Below, in pieces: positions 12,981-20,862 of a DNA stretch of 36,319 nucleotides (its first letter is position 1; every line of letters starts with the position of its first letter). The stretch comes from a virus. The notes under the pieces are model-generated. The model was given only the letters and a program-made list of their open reading frames with translations. It was not told the origin of the DNA and did no database searches. The translations under genes were made by a program, and so were the position numbers. The stretch covers positions 1-36,319 of the IMG/VR virus record IMGVR_UViG_3300036768_000129; one strand, 5' to 3'.

Positions 12981-14530
12981 TGGACACCAAGACCCTCAAA
13001 ACCGAACTCGCCGCCCCGGCACTGACCGGCTTTCGCCAATCGTGGACGTGGCGGCCTCTGGCAAGCCTCACGCCCGCCCAGGTGGCCGAAATCCTGCGAC
13101 GCGCCAGCATGGGCGATGCGCATGACTTCCTCATAGCCGCCGCAGACATCGAGGAAAAAGACCTGCACTATCGCGCCGTGCTCCAGACCCGCAAGCTGGC
13201 GGTGGCGGGCCTGCCGTTGGAGGTGCAGCCCGCAGAAGATTCGCGCGCGGCGAAGAAGGCCGCCAATCTGGCGCGAACAGTGCTCGAATCCATCGACCTG
13301 CCCGAGCTATTGGTGCAGCTTCTTGATGCGCTTTCCAAGGGCTACGCGGTGGCGGAAATCCTCTGGCAGACCGACGGCCCCACCTGGACGCCAGCCGCCA
13401 TCCTGCCGCGTGAAGCGCACTGGTTCAGATTCGACCGCGAGACCGGGCGCGAATTGCGCCTCATGGACGGGACGCCTGACGGCCAGGAACTGCCGCCCTA
13501 CAAGTTCATCTCCCATTCGCCAAAGGTCATGGCCGGTATCCCGCTCATGGGCGGGCTGGCCCGCTCTGCACTGTGGGCCTGGGTGTTCAAGAGCTACGCT
13601 TTGCGCGATTGGGCGGCCTTTGCCGAGACCTACGGGCAGCCGGTCCGCCTGGGCAAGTATGGGCCTGCTGCCACGCGGGATGACATCGCGGTGCTCAAGC
13701 GGGCTGTGTTTGAGCTTGGATCGGATGCAGGAGCGGTTATCCCGGAGAGCATGGCCCTGGAAATCGTGGAGAGCGGGGCCAAGAGCGCGTCGGCGGACCT
13801 GTACCAGAGCCTCATCGAGTACCTGGACAGACAGGTTTCCAAGGCCGTGCTTGGCCAGACGCTTACCACCGACCAGGGCAGCAGCGGGAGCCTCGCCCAG
13901 GCCAGCGTCCACAACGAGGTACGCGCCGACTTGATGCGCGCAGACGCCCGCGCGCTTGCCGCCACGCTCACCAGAGACCTGATCGCCCCGCTCATCGCCC
14001 TCAACATGCCAGACGCGCCACTGCCGCGCCTCTCGCTCATGGTGGAAGAGCCGGAGGACATGGCCGCGCTGGCCGATCAACTGGCCAAGTTGGTGCCGCT
14101 TGGCGTGCCGATCCCGCAGGCCTGGGTGCGGGAGAAATGGGGCATCCCAGAGGCCGCGCCGGATGAGCCTGTGCTTGGTGCTCCGGCCACGCCACCAGCG
14201 CCGCCCGAGCCGGAGTCCACCGACCAGGCCGGACAGTCCGCGCATCGCAGCACGCAATCCGCACACGCCACCGCCGACGGGTCAGACCCCACCCCAATCG
14301 ACCCAATGACCGACCGCATGGACACAGAGAACGCGCCCGCGTGGGTGGAGATCATGGACGGCATCAAGCGCATCGTGGCCGAGGCGCAGAGCATGGAGGG
14401 CTTGCGCGATGCGCTGCTGGCGGCCTATGGCAACCTGCCCACCGACCGGCTCACCGAGGTAATGGCGATGGGCTTCGCAGCAGCAGACCTGGCCGGTCGG
14501 TACGACGTGCGGCAGGAGTCCGCCGCGTGA
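12980..14530 (+). CDS. Portal protein (Mu gp29-like, DUF935)
   Basis: The 516-residue protein follows the Mu gp29 family: an early LHYRAVLQTRKLAV segment, LSKGYAVAEILW, WAAFAETYGQPVRLGKY, and the LGQTLTTDQGSSGSLAQASVHNEVRADLMRAD region typical of the family, then a helical stem. A Pro/Ser/Thr-rich linker (about 395-445) leads to a short helical C-terminal domain. It forms the dodecameric ring through which DNA enters the head. I chose ATG 12980, which overlaps the terminase stop; an upstream GTG adds five residues. Confidence 0.95.
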   Translation: MDTKTLKTELAAPALTGFRQSWTWRPLASLTPAQVAEILRRASMGDAHDFLIAAADIEEKDLHYRAVLQTRKLAVAGLPLEVQPAEDSRAAKKAANLARTVLESIDLPELLVQLLDALSKGYAVAEILWQTDGPTWTPAAILPREAHWFRFDRETGRELRLMDGTPDGQELPPYKFISHSPKVMAGIPLMGGLARSALWAWVFKSYALRDWAAFAETYGQPVRLGKYGPAATRDDIAVLKRAVFELGSDAGAVIPESMALEIVESGAKSASADLYQSLIEYLDRQVSKAVLGQTLTTDQGSSGSLAQASVHNEVRADLMRADARALAATLTRDLIAPLIALNMPDAPLPRLSLMVEEPEDMAALADQLAKLVPLGVPIPQAWVREKWGIPEAAPDEPVLGAPATPPAPPEPESTDQAGQSAHRSTQSAHATADGSDPTPIDPMTDRMDTENAPAWVEIMDGIKRIVAEAQSMEGLRDALLAAYGNLPTDRLTEVMAMGFAAADLAGRYDVRQESAA

Positions 14531-14730
14531 CTGACGACGCGGACCGCGCCGACGAGATCATCGCGCAGACCGTAGCGGACGCGCTGGAATCCGCGCGCCG
14601 AAACGTCGGGCCATTGGCCACAGGGCGTTGCCTGTGGTGCGATGATCCGGTTGCGGAAGGCCGCCGCTGGTGCGGCCCGGAGTGCCGATCCGAATGGGAT
14701 CTATACCATGCCGCAGAAAACCGCCGCTGA
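14527..14730 (+). CDS. Small zinc-binding protein between portal and gpF
   Basis: The 67-residue protein starts at GTG 14527, overlapping the portal stop (GTGA). It has a helical acidic N-terminus and a knuckle pair CLWC...CGPEC followed by RSEWDLYHAAE, resembling short zinc-finger proteins found beside phage head genes. Its end overlaps the next gene by 23 bases. Function unknown. Confidence 0.7.
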   Translation: MTDDADRADEIIAQTVADALESARRNVGPLATGRCLWCDDPVAEGRRWCGPECRSEWDLYHAAENRR

Positions 14731-15499
14731 CTCGTCCTTTGCCTTCATATTCAGCCGCCCGTTCGCGGAGCAGGTGGCGTTTTTCCGTGGCAAGATCGGC
14801 AACCTGGTCCCGACGAGACGATGGGACGACATCCAGAAGGAAGCCCACGACCGCGCCTTCATGGTGGCCGGGGCCGCTAAGGCCGATCTGCTGGCCGATC
14901 TGGCCGCCGCCGTGGACAAGGCCATCAACGAGGGCGAAACGCTCGATGCTTTCCGCAACCGCTTCGGCGACATCGTGCAAAAGCACGGCTGGCACGGATG
15001 GAAGGGAGAGGACACGGAAGCAGGCCGCGCATGGCGCACGCGGGTCATTTACCAGACCAACCTTGCCACCAGCTACTCATCCGGTAGGCTGGCGCAGTTG
15101 CGCGATTCTGGCTATCGCTACTGGATTTATCGCCACACGCCGAACGAGCATCCGAGGCTCCACCATCTTGCCTGGGATGGGATGATGCTGCCCACCGACC
15201 ATCCTTTCTGGCAGACGCACTACCCGCCCAATGGCTTCGGATGCGGATGCCGGGTTGTCGGGGCCAACGGACCCAAGACGGCGAAGCTGGTGGGCGGAAA
15301 CCCGGACTACAACGAGCCGCCGCCGGGATGGGACGAGATCGACGAGAAGACCGGGGAGCAGGTTGGCATTGACAAGGGGTGGGGTTACATGCCTGGGCAG
15401 ACGTCGGACCTGGTGCGGGAGATCGAGCGCAAGGCGGCCAATCTGCCTCAGCCGCTTGGGGACGCATTGCGCGCGGACATCATGAGGACCGGGAAATGA
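14708..15499 (+). CDS. Head morphogenesis protein (Mu gpF / SPP1 gp7 family)
   Basis: The 263-residue protein contains the SPP1 gp7 signature in its second half: TRVIYQTNLATSYSSGR, then YWIYRHTPNEHPRLHHLAWDG, then the HYPPNGFGCGCRV block with its cysteines. In Mu this minor head protein is needed for capsid assembly and protection of ejected DNA. I chose ATG 14708. The stop overlaps gpG (ATGA). Confidence 0.93.
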   Translation: MPQKTAADSSFAFIFSRPFAEQVAFFRGKIGNLVPTRRWDDIQKEAHDRAFMVAGAAKADLLADLAAAVDKAINEGETLDAFRNRFGDIVQKHGWHGWKGEDTEAGRAWRTRVIYQTNLATSYSSGRLAQLRDSGYRYWIYRHTPNEHPRLHHLAWDGMMLPTDHPFWQTHYPPNGFGCGCRVVGANGPKTAKLVGGNPDYNEPPPGWDEIDEKTGEQVGIDKGWGYMPGQTSDLVREIERKAANLPQPLGDALRADIMRTGK

Positions 15500-15978
15500 T
15501 CCGCATCGACATCGACGACCGCGAAGTTCTCAAGGCGCTTGACAACCTCCGCCGCCGCACATCGAACATGAAGCCGGTCATGCACACCATCGGCCAGTCG
15601 CTGATGGAGGGCAGCCGTGAGCACATCATCGCCGGGCGGGACTGGACCGGGCAGCCGTTCGCCCCCAACAGCCCGGCCACGCTTGCCCGCAAGAAGGGCA
15701 ATAAGCCGCTCATCAACGAAAGGACGTTCGTCAGAAGCCGCCTGCACTACGAGGCCAGCAATGACATCGTGATAGTCGGATCGTCCGCCGTGCAAGCCGC
15801 CGTGCTCCAATTCGGGGCCAAGAAAGGGGCCTTCGGCGCGACAAAGCGCGGGGCCAAGATACCGTGGGGCGACATCCCCGCTCGGCGTTACTTTCCGGTA
15901 ACACAGGACGGCAGGATAGACGACTCGGCAAGGTCTCTGATCATTGACGCCATACGCGCGTATCTGGCGGATGGGTAA
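15496..15978 (+). CDS. Virion morphogenesis protein (Mu gpG family)
   Basis: The 160-residue protein has the family order: an N-terminal helical part (LKALDNLRRRTSNMKPVMHTIGQSL), WTGQPFAPNSPATLARKKG, a hydrophobic strand (DIVIVGSSAVQAAVLQFGA), IPARRYFPV and a C-terminal helix. It is thought to join head and tail. It ends the first late gene block; an 88-base gap with a promoter follows. Confidence 0.9.
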   Translation: MIRIDIDDREVLKALDNLRRRTSNMKPVMHTIGQSLMEGSREHIIAGRDWTGQPFAPNSPATLARKKGNKPLINERTFVRSRLHYEASNDIVIVGSSAVQAAVLQFGAKKGAFGATKRGAKIPWGDIPARRYFPVTQDGRIDDSARSLIIDAIRAYLADG

Positions 15979-15979
15979 C

Positions 15980-16008
15980 TGGACAAACCAATATCCGTCT
16001 GCTATACG
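15980..16008 (+). promoter_or_regulatory. Late promoter-like site 1, before the accessory virion module
   Basis: TGGACA (15980-15985), a spacer of exactly 17 bases ending in TGC, and TATACG (16003-16008). The same -35, spacer length, and 12-base TGCTATACGGCG core recur at 19746-19774, and both lie in rare intergenic gaps. Repetition in the two gaps supports function. Confidence 0.6.
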
Positions 16009-16066
16009 GCGGCCTAGGCAAACTTTCCCGTGAGCAACGAGGTCCGGTCCTTTTTGGAGGTGCACG

Positions 16067-16507
16067 ATGGGCGCAAAATCTGACTACCTGGAAAACAAGA
16101 TCATCGACTGGCTCTTTCGTGGCCAGACCTACACACCGCCCGCAACCATTTATGTCGGCCTGCTCACCTCCGCGCCGACAGATGCGGGCGGCGGAACCGA
16201 GGTGAGCGGCGGCAGCTATGCGCGCGTTGGCGTATCCGGCGGCCTGACAAACTGGTCCGGTACGCAAGGCGCTGGCACAACCACGGCCAGCACAGGGACG
16301 AGCGGCACCACGAGCAACAACGCGGCTATCACCTTCCCGGCGCCAACGGCAAACTGGGGCACCGTTACCCACTTCGCCCTGTACGATGCGGCATCCGGCG
16401 GCAACATGCTGTATTACGCCGCGCTTACCACGCCCAAGACGATCAACAACGGAGACGCCGCGCCGAGCTTTGCGGCTGGTCAGTTGTCCGTGCAAGAGGA
16501 CAACTAG
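16067..16507 (+). CDS. Small virion protein of the phage tail-fibre/decoration type
   Basis: The 146-residue protein begins MGAKSDYLENKIIDWLFRG and continues PPATIYVGLLTSAPTDAGGGTEVSGGSYAR. It has a Thr/Ser/Gly-rich middle, then NWGTVTHFALYDAASGGN and a conserved end. This is a widespread phage family often labelled tail fibre or Gp80-like; I recall it from other siphophages. It is mainly beta-strand. GGAGGTG lies just before the ATG. It opens the seven-gene module inserted between gpG and the protease. Confidence 0.75.
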   Translation: MGAKSDYLENKIIDWLFRGQTYTPPATIYVGLLTSAPTDAGGGTEVSGGSYARVGVSGGLTNWSGTQGAGTTTASTGTSGTTSNNAAITFPAPTANWGTVTHFALYDAASGGNMLYYAALTTPKTINNGDAAPSFAAGQLSVQEDN

Positions 16508-16518
16508 CGGGACTGGCC

Positions 16519-16983
16519 GTGAGCCACATCGTCCTCGCCTTCTCGCACGACCCGCGAGACTGGATCAGCCGTGCGATGGCCTGGTTGACGCATGGCCGCT
16601 ACACACACGTTGCCCTCGTATCTGGCGACGGGTCGGAGGTGATCGAGTCGAGCGGCGTGGGCAGGCCGCAAGGCGTGCGGATGGCCAGCTTCGCGGCCTG
16701 GGCCGCCCGGCATCCGAACTACGTGCTGCGCAAAATACACCACCAAAATCCTGATCTGGTGTGGCGCATCGCGGCCTCTAGGCTTGGCGATGGGTACGAT
16801 TGGGCCTATCTGTGTGGTTGGCTGTTCCGCCGCAACTGGCAGGACTCGTGCAAGTGGGTCTGCCACGAGTTGATCGTGTGGGCCTGTGAGCGGGCGGGGC
16901 GCGCAATCATCGACATGGACGAAGCGCAATGGCTCACGCCTGAGCACCTGTATCTCGTATCTCAACCTTTGGATCGACCATGA
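16519..16983 (+). CDS. Permuted papain-like (YiiX/NlpC-P60-type) amidase
   Basis: The 154-residue protein starts at GTG 16519. It has HGRYTHVALVSGDGSEVIES near the N-terminus and CKWVCHELIVWACE near the C-terminus. This His-first, Cys-last order matches permuted papain-fold peptidases and amidases (YiiX type), with catalytic His in THVA and Cys in VCHE. Such enzymes cut peptide or amide bonds in the cell wall or lipids. Its place among virion genes suggests a wall-opening enzyme carried in the particle (inference). There is no signal peptide. Confidence 0.6.
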   Translation: MSHIVLAFSHDPRDWISRAMAWLTHGRYTHVALVSGDGSEVIESSGVGRPQGVRMASFAAWAARHPNYVLRKIHHQNPDLVWRIAASRLGDGYDWAYLCGWLFRRNWQDSCKWVCHELIVWACERAGRAIIDMDEAQWLTPEHLYLVSQPLDRP

Positions 16984-17432
16984 CCAACGACCAACTCGCG
17001 GCGCTGGCCGCTGAGATCACCAGCAACCCGGTCTATGCGGACTGGATCGCCAACGGCAACGACCAGCAGATCGCCGATGCGCTCAACGCCACTACGCGGC
17101 CCGTCGTGGGTAGCTTGTCGCGTTCTCGGTTCAGCATGTGGTGTGGTGTCAGCGGCCTGCGTGCGGCCATTGCAGACCACGCGGCCAACCCGGCCTCGCC
17201 CCTTCGCGCCGTGGCGCTGACGGTGCAGGACTTCCTGCTCGGCGGGGTGGCTGACTCCATCGACTTTGCCGATCCTGCCAATCAGGCCATGCTGCAAGCG
17301 TGGGTGCAAGCCGGGGCGCTCACGCAAGCGCAAGTGGACGAGCTACTGGCGCTGGCCACTACCCAGCAGCCGGTGTTTGGTACTGTGAGCAATCTGGACG
17401 TGGCCCGCGCTCTGGGCCGGACGGGGGTCTGA
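16980..17432 (+). CDS. Hypothetical virion-module protein
   Basis: The 150-residue protein is helical, Ala-rich and without cysteine clusters. It starts MTNDQLAALAAEITSNPVYADWIANGNDQQIADALNA and later has MLQAWVQAGALTQAQVDELLALAT. Similar proteins lie next to the Gp80-like gene in other phages, as recalled. The start overlaps the preceding stop (ATGA). Function unknown. Confidence 0.75.
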   Translation: MTNDQLAALAAEITSNPVYADWIANGNDQQIADALNATTRPVVGSLSRSRFSMWCGVSGLRAAIADHAANPASPLRAVALTVQDFLLGGVADSIDFADPANQAMLQAWVQAGALTQAQVDELLALATTQQPVFGTVSNLDVARALGRTGV

Positions 17433-17433
17433 C

Positions 17434-17886
17434 ATGGCGATTACGACCAATGACATGATCGTCAAGCTTGGAACGACCAAGACACTGGAGGCCAATGGCG
17501 CGTCCATCGCCAACAATACCGTGATACAGGCCGATGATGCAATGTACAGCATCATCGACGACGGCGACAACGCGCCGGATGCGGAGTTCGTGCTGGCCTG
17601 CACGTATGCAACCGCGCCGACTGTCAACACCACCATCGACCTGTACGCAGCCGAGCAGGATATTGACGGCACCAACGATGCTGCCAACCCGACGACGACG
17701 TACAAGCCGCGCTACATCGGCAGCTTTGTGGTCAACAACGTCACGACCACGCAGTATCTCAAGCTGCGGGCCTGCGACGTTCCTACCATCGCAAGATATT
17801 TCCTGCACAACAATGGCACCGGCCAGACCGTAAGCGCCGGCTGGACTCTCAAAGTCACCCCACGGACGGTAGGCCCGAAGGTCTAA
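17434..17886 (+). CDS. Hypothetical structural protein (beta-rich)
   Basis: The 150-residue protein starts MAITTNDMIVKLGTTKTLEANG and is rich in Thr, Asn and Val. A TTYKPRYIGSFVVNNVTTTQYLKLR strand pair and a LHNNGTGQTVSAGWTLKVTP end suggest a beta-sandwich virion protein, possibly head decoration. This is supported only by composition and location. Confidence 0.7.
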   Translation: MAITTNDMIVKLGTTKTLEANGASIANNTVIQADDAMYSIIDDGDNAPDAEFVLACTYATAPTVNTTIDLYAAEQDIDGTNDAANPTTTYKPRYIGSFVVNNVTTTQYLKLRACDVPTIARYFLHNNGTGQTVSAGWTLKVTPRTVGPKV

Positions 17887-17889
17887 ATC

Positions 17890-19428
17890 GTGGCTAACCT
17901 GATCCTGCCAAGGAGATTTCAGCAGCCGATTGGCGACGCTGTTGTCGATCAGGCGTTCAGCAAACGCTGCACGTTCGCGCTCAACGCCGGGTCTGGCGCG
18001 CGAGACCTGATAAGCAGGGCTCTGCCTGGGGCGGCTGGCTCTGGCGTTTCATGGACGGCGGGTAACGCTGGCCGTGCACTGAAGTTCGACGGTACGCAGG
18101 CCAACGGTGCGTTTAGTTGGGGCACGAGCTTCAACCCGTTCGCAGGATCGAAAGGGCTGACTGTCGTAGCGGTCATCAACTACGACACGAGCGCATCGCG
18201 TCGGGTTTTGGCGAAATGGGGAGCATCGCCGAACACATTTGTCTGCGGCATCGGCAGTGGCTCTCTCGGCGAGCCTACTTTAGGCATAGGAGATACAGCA
18301 GGAGGTTCTGAAGCCTACAGATCAAGTGGCTTGCATATCCCAGCGAACAAAGACACGGTTGTCGTCTTTCGGTGGAATGGCGCGAACGGCGCTGCCGGGT
18401 ACTCGTTTTTCGTCGATGGCGTAAAAGCACCGAGCGTCGTTTCTGTATACGACACCACCGACCCAACGGCTGTCCCAGCAAATACGACCGGAAACTTTCA
18501 GCTTGGCGTATCTGATGATGGAGCGCCAGCGCTTGGCAACGTCTATGCGGCCTTCGGGTTCAACGGCGCGCTCACGGACGCCGAATGCTTTGCCCTATCT
18601 CGCAACCCGTGGCAAATCTTCAAGCCCGCCCGGCGCGTGCTGTATTTCGACGCAGGCGGCGGAGGTGGCCAAGCCCTGGAAGGCTCTGCATTGGCCAGCG
18701 CAGCGGCGAGCGGCACGCTTACAACCGAGATACCGATATCTGGCGCTGCCGCCGTTGTCACCACCTCCAGCGGTGGTCTGACCACCGCCATCCCGCTCTC
18801 AGGATCGGCGTCCTCTGTGTCCGTCGTGGACGGCAATCTCACCACCACCATCACGCTCACCGGATCGGCCATCGCCCAAGCATTCGCCCAGGCCGGGCTT
18901 GATAGCGCCATCCTGCTTTCTGGGGCGGCATCCACCAGCGCATCTGCATCCGCCAGCCTCACCACGCAGATGAGCCTCTCCGGTGAGGCCATCGCCGCCG
19001 CGTTGGCAGCAGCCGACTTGGCCACCACACCATCTGGACTGTCAGGCCAAGCCAGCGCAGCAGCAAGCGCATCTGGAGCTCTGCTCACGCAGATTCCGCT
19101 CGTTGGCGACGCGCAGGCGTACAGTATCGCGTCAGGCGGACTGACGACCCTCATACCGCTATCTGGCGCGGCGGCTTCCGTCTCCAGCGCATCTGGCGAT
19201 TTGACGATAGAGGCCACCATGAGAGGCGAGGCCATCGCCGCCGCCGTTGCAGGTGGCACACTCAGCACTCAGATCATCCTCAGCGGCGCTGCCCTGTCCA
19301 ACGCGGCTGCGTTGGGATCGCTCGGCGGCGGTACGGTGCTGCCTGCCGTACTGCCCCACCTCGTTGAAGCGATAATCTCGGACTGGACCGTACAGGCAGA
19401 CAATGGCCCATGGGAGATTGCCGCATGA
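17890..19428 (+). CDS. LamG-domain virion protein with ten 20-residue repeats
   Basis: The 512-residue protein (GTG start) has an N-terminal LamG/concanavalin-like beta-sandwich (about 50-240). It shows LTVVAVINYDT, VVVFRWNG, YSFFVDGV and NVYAAFGFNGALTDAEC, closing with the NPWQIFKP motif common to phage LamG proteins. After a Gly run, residues 277-477 are ten units of about 20 residues (LTTxIPLSGxA...). A short C-terminal part (IISDWTVQADNGPWEIAA) follows. LamG domains bind sugars, so a surface or receptor-binding role is likely (inference). Confidence 0.75.
   Translation: MANLILPRRFQQPIGDAVVDQAFSKRCTFALNAGSGARDLISRALPGAAGSGVSWTAGNAGRALKFDGTQANGAFSWGTSFNPFAGSKGLTVVAVINYDTSASRRVLAKWGASPNTFVCGIGSGSLGEPTLGIGDTAGGSEAYRSSGLHIPANKDTVVVFRWNGANGAAGYSFFVDGVKAPSVVSVYDTTDPTAVPANTTGNFQLGVSDDGAPALGNVYAAFGFNGALTDAECFALSRNPWQIFKPARRVLYFDAGGGGGQALEGSALASAAASGTLTTEIPISGAAAVVTTSSGGLTTAIPLSGSASSVSVVDGNLTTTITLTGSAIAQAFAQAGLDSAILLSGAASTSASASASLTTQMSLSGEAIAAALAAADLATTPSGLSGQASAAASASGALLTQIPLVGDAQAYSIASGGLTTLIPLSGAAASVSSASGDLTIEATMRGEAIAAAVAGGTLSTQIILSGAALSNAAALGSLGGGTVLPAVLPHLVEAIISDWTVQADNGPWEIAA
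18718..19320 (+). repeat. Ten 60-bp coding repeats (20-residue units)
   Basis: Units start at L277 and recur every 20 residues (one has 21) with the pattern L-T-T-x-I-x-L-S-G-x-A followed by an Ala/Ser-rich half. DNA identity between units is low, so the repeats are old and kept at the protein level. Confidence 0.85.
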
Positions 19429-19733
19429 TCGCCAAAAAGTTCCCGCCCGTAGCGCCCGAGGCGCTAATCCCGCTGGCATTCAGCTTCGCCCGCTTCCTCG
19501 GCCCATTGGCGTCCATAAGCAGCATCAAGAGCGTGTCCATCGCCGTTGAGTATGGCGACGACCCGGCAGCCTCTACGCGGCTCTATGGAGTGCCAACCAT
19601 AGACGGCCAGCGCGTGGTGCAATGGGTGCGCTATCCGGTGCTTGGATGCGTCTATCGCGTCAAGGCTGTTGTGGTGGCATCTGATGGCCGAGAGTGGCCA
19701 TGTACCGCGCTGCTGCCGGTGCATGAGCTTTAG
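19425..19733 (+). CDS. Hypothetical protein closing the accessory module
   Basis: The 102-residue protein starts at ATG 19425, overlapping the LamG gene stop (ATGA). It has a hydrophobic first third (PEALIPLAFSFARFLGPLASI), then a beta-rich part (VQWVRYPVLGCVYRVKAVVVAS) and ends WPCTALLPVHEL. The family is unknown. Confidence 0.7.
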   Translation: MIAKKFPPVAPEALIPLAFSFARFLGPLASISSIKSVSIAVEYGDDPAASTRLYGVPTIDGQRVVQWVRYPVLGCVYRVKAVVVASDGREWPCTALLPVHEL

Positions 19734-19745
19734 CACTCGCTTTTC

Positions 19746-19774
19746 TGGACAAGTAGATGATCGTGTGCTATACG
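19746..19774 (+). promoter_or_regulatory. Late promoter-like site 2, before the protease gene
   Basis: TGGACA (19746-19751), a 17-base spacer ending TGC, and TATACG (19769-19774). It is a near copy of site 1 at 15980-16008 and lies in the 70-base gap between the accessory module and the head protease, so it would drive head and tail genes. Confidence 0.6.
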
Positions 19775-19803
19775 GCGCCCATGAAACAGGACATGGGTTC
19801 GGT

Positions 19804-20856
19804 ATGACTTACGGCCACCCAACAATCACCGCATACCACGCAGCTGCCCACGCGGGGCTCAGGCTCGCGCGCAACGCCATCTCACTGCCGCTCCTCCCTG
19901 CCGACGCCGACGAGGCGTCCTTCACCCCGCCGGATTGGGTCCACCTCATTCCGGCGGGGACTTTCTCCGGGCGGGACGGCCGCGGGCCGTACACGCTGGA
20001 TGCCAAGGCGGTGCTGGATGCCTTTGACGCCAATGGGGCGGACCTGCCCATCGACTACGACCACCAGAGCCTCACCGCCGACGAAAAGGCCGGGCCGGTG
20101 CCCGCAGCCGGTTGGATCAAGGATCTACAGGCACGCGAGGACGGCATTTGGGCGCGGGTGGACTGGACGCCGCGCGCCGCCGAGCTGCTCGCCAACAAGG
20201 AATACCGCTACCTCTCGCCGGTCTTCCGCTACCAGGCCAAGACTGGCCAGGTGGTGGCGCTGTCCGGCGCGGGGCTCACCCACAACCCAAATCTCTATCT
20301 GCAAGCCGCAGCCTCACGAAAGGAGAGTCACGCCGTGGATGATCTACTCGAACGCATCATTTACATGCTCAACCTGCCGGTGACGGCCACGCCCGACGAA
20401 GTGGCAGCCGAGCTGCAAAAGCTCGTCGACAGGCTCAAAACCGCCGAGGCCGCAGCCGCCCAGGCAGCCGAACAACTCGCCGCCGCGCAGGCGCGCCAGC
20501 CCGATCCGTCCCAGTACGTGCCGGTGGCCCTGCACAAGCAGGTGGCCGACCAGCTCGCCGCGCTTCAGTCCGACCTGGCGAGACGCGAGGCCGAGGCTGC
20601 GGTGGAAGCCGCCATGAGCGCGCGCAAGGTTTCGCCTGGTATGAAGGATTGGGCGCTGGCCTACGCCAGCAGCGACATCGAAGGCTTCAGGGCCTTCGCC
20701 GCTGCCGCGCCTGAGATCGTGTCCGCATCCGAGACCAATCCCTCCGCGCACAGCGTGGGCGGTGTGGCCCTATCCGACGAAGACCGCCTCGCCGCCAAGC
20801 TGCTCGGTATGACCGAGGAGGTGTTCGCCCAAGCCAAACAACTCACCAAGGAGTAA
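19804..20856 (+). CDS. Head maturation protease and scaffold (Mu gpI-like)
   Basis: The 350-residue protein has the Mu I pattern in its first half: DWVHLIPAGTFSGRDGRGPY, LPIDYDHQSL (His candidate), GPVPAAGWIKDL, and YLSPVFRYQAKTGQVVALSGAGLTHNP. The C-terminal half is a coiled-coil, Ala/Gln/Glu-rich scaffold. The protease is expected to process scaffold and head proteins during maturation. I chose ATG 19804; its ribosome-binding site is weak. A second start inside gives the scaffold alone. Confidence 0.9.
   Translation: MTYGHPTITAYHAAAHAGLRLARNAISLPLLPADADEASFTPPDWVHLIPAGTFSGRDGRGPYTLDAKAVLDAFDANGADLPIDYDHQSLTADEKAGPVPAAGWIKDLQAREDGIWARVDWTPRAAELLANKEYRYLSPVFRYQAKTGQVVALSGAGLTHNPNLYLQAAASRKESHAVDDLLERIIYMLNLPVTATPDEVAAELQKLVDRLKTAEAAAAQAAEQLAAAQARQPDPSQYVPVALHKQVADQLAALQSDLARREAEAAVEAAMSARKVSPGMKDWALAYASSDIEGFRAFAAAAPEIVSASETNPSAHSVGGVALSDEDRLAAKLLGMTEEVFAQAKQLTKE
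20335..20856 (+). CDS. Nested scaffold protein (Mu gpZ-like), internal in-frame start
   Basis: A GTG at 20335, in frame with the protease, is preceded by AAAGGAGAG nine bases upstream, a far better site than that of the protease itself. It would give a 173-residue protein beginning VDDLLERIIYMLNLPVTATPD, followed by the coiled-coil region. Mu makes scaffold Z this way from the end of gene I. Confidence 0.7.
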   Translation: MDDLLERIIYMLNLPVTATPDEVAAELQKLVDRLKTAEAAAAQAAEQLAAAQARQPDPSQYVPVALHKQVADQLAALQSDLARREAEAAVEAAMSARKVSPGMKDWALAYASSDIEGFRAFAAAAPEIVSASETNPSAHSVGGVALSDEDRLAAKLLGMTEEVFAQAKQLTKE

Positions 20857-20862
20857 TCAAAC

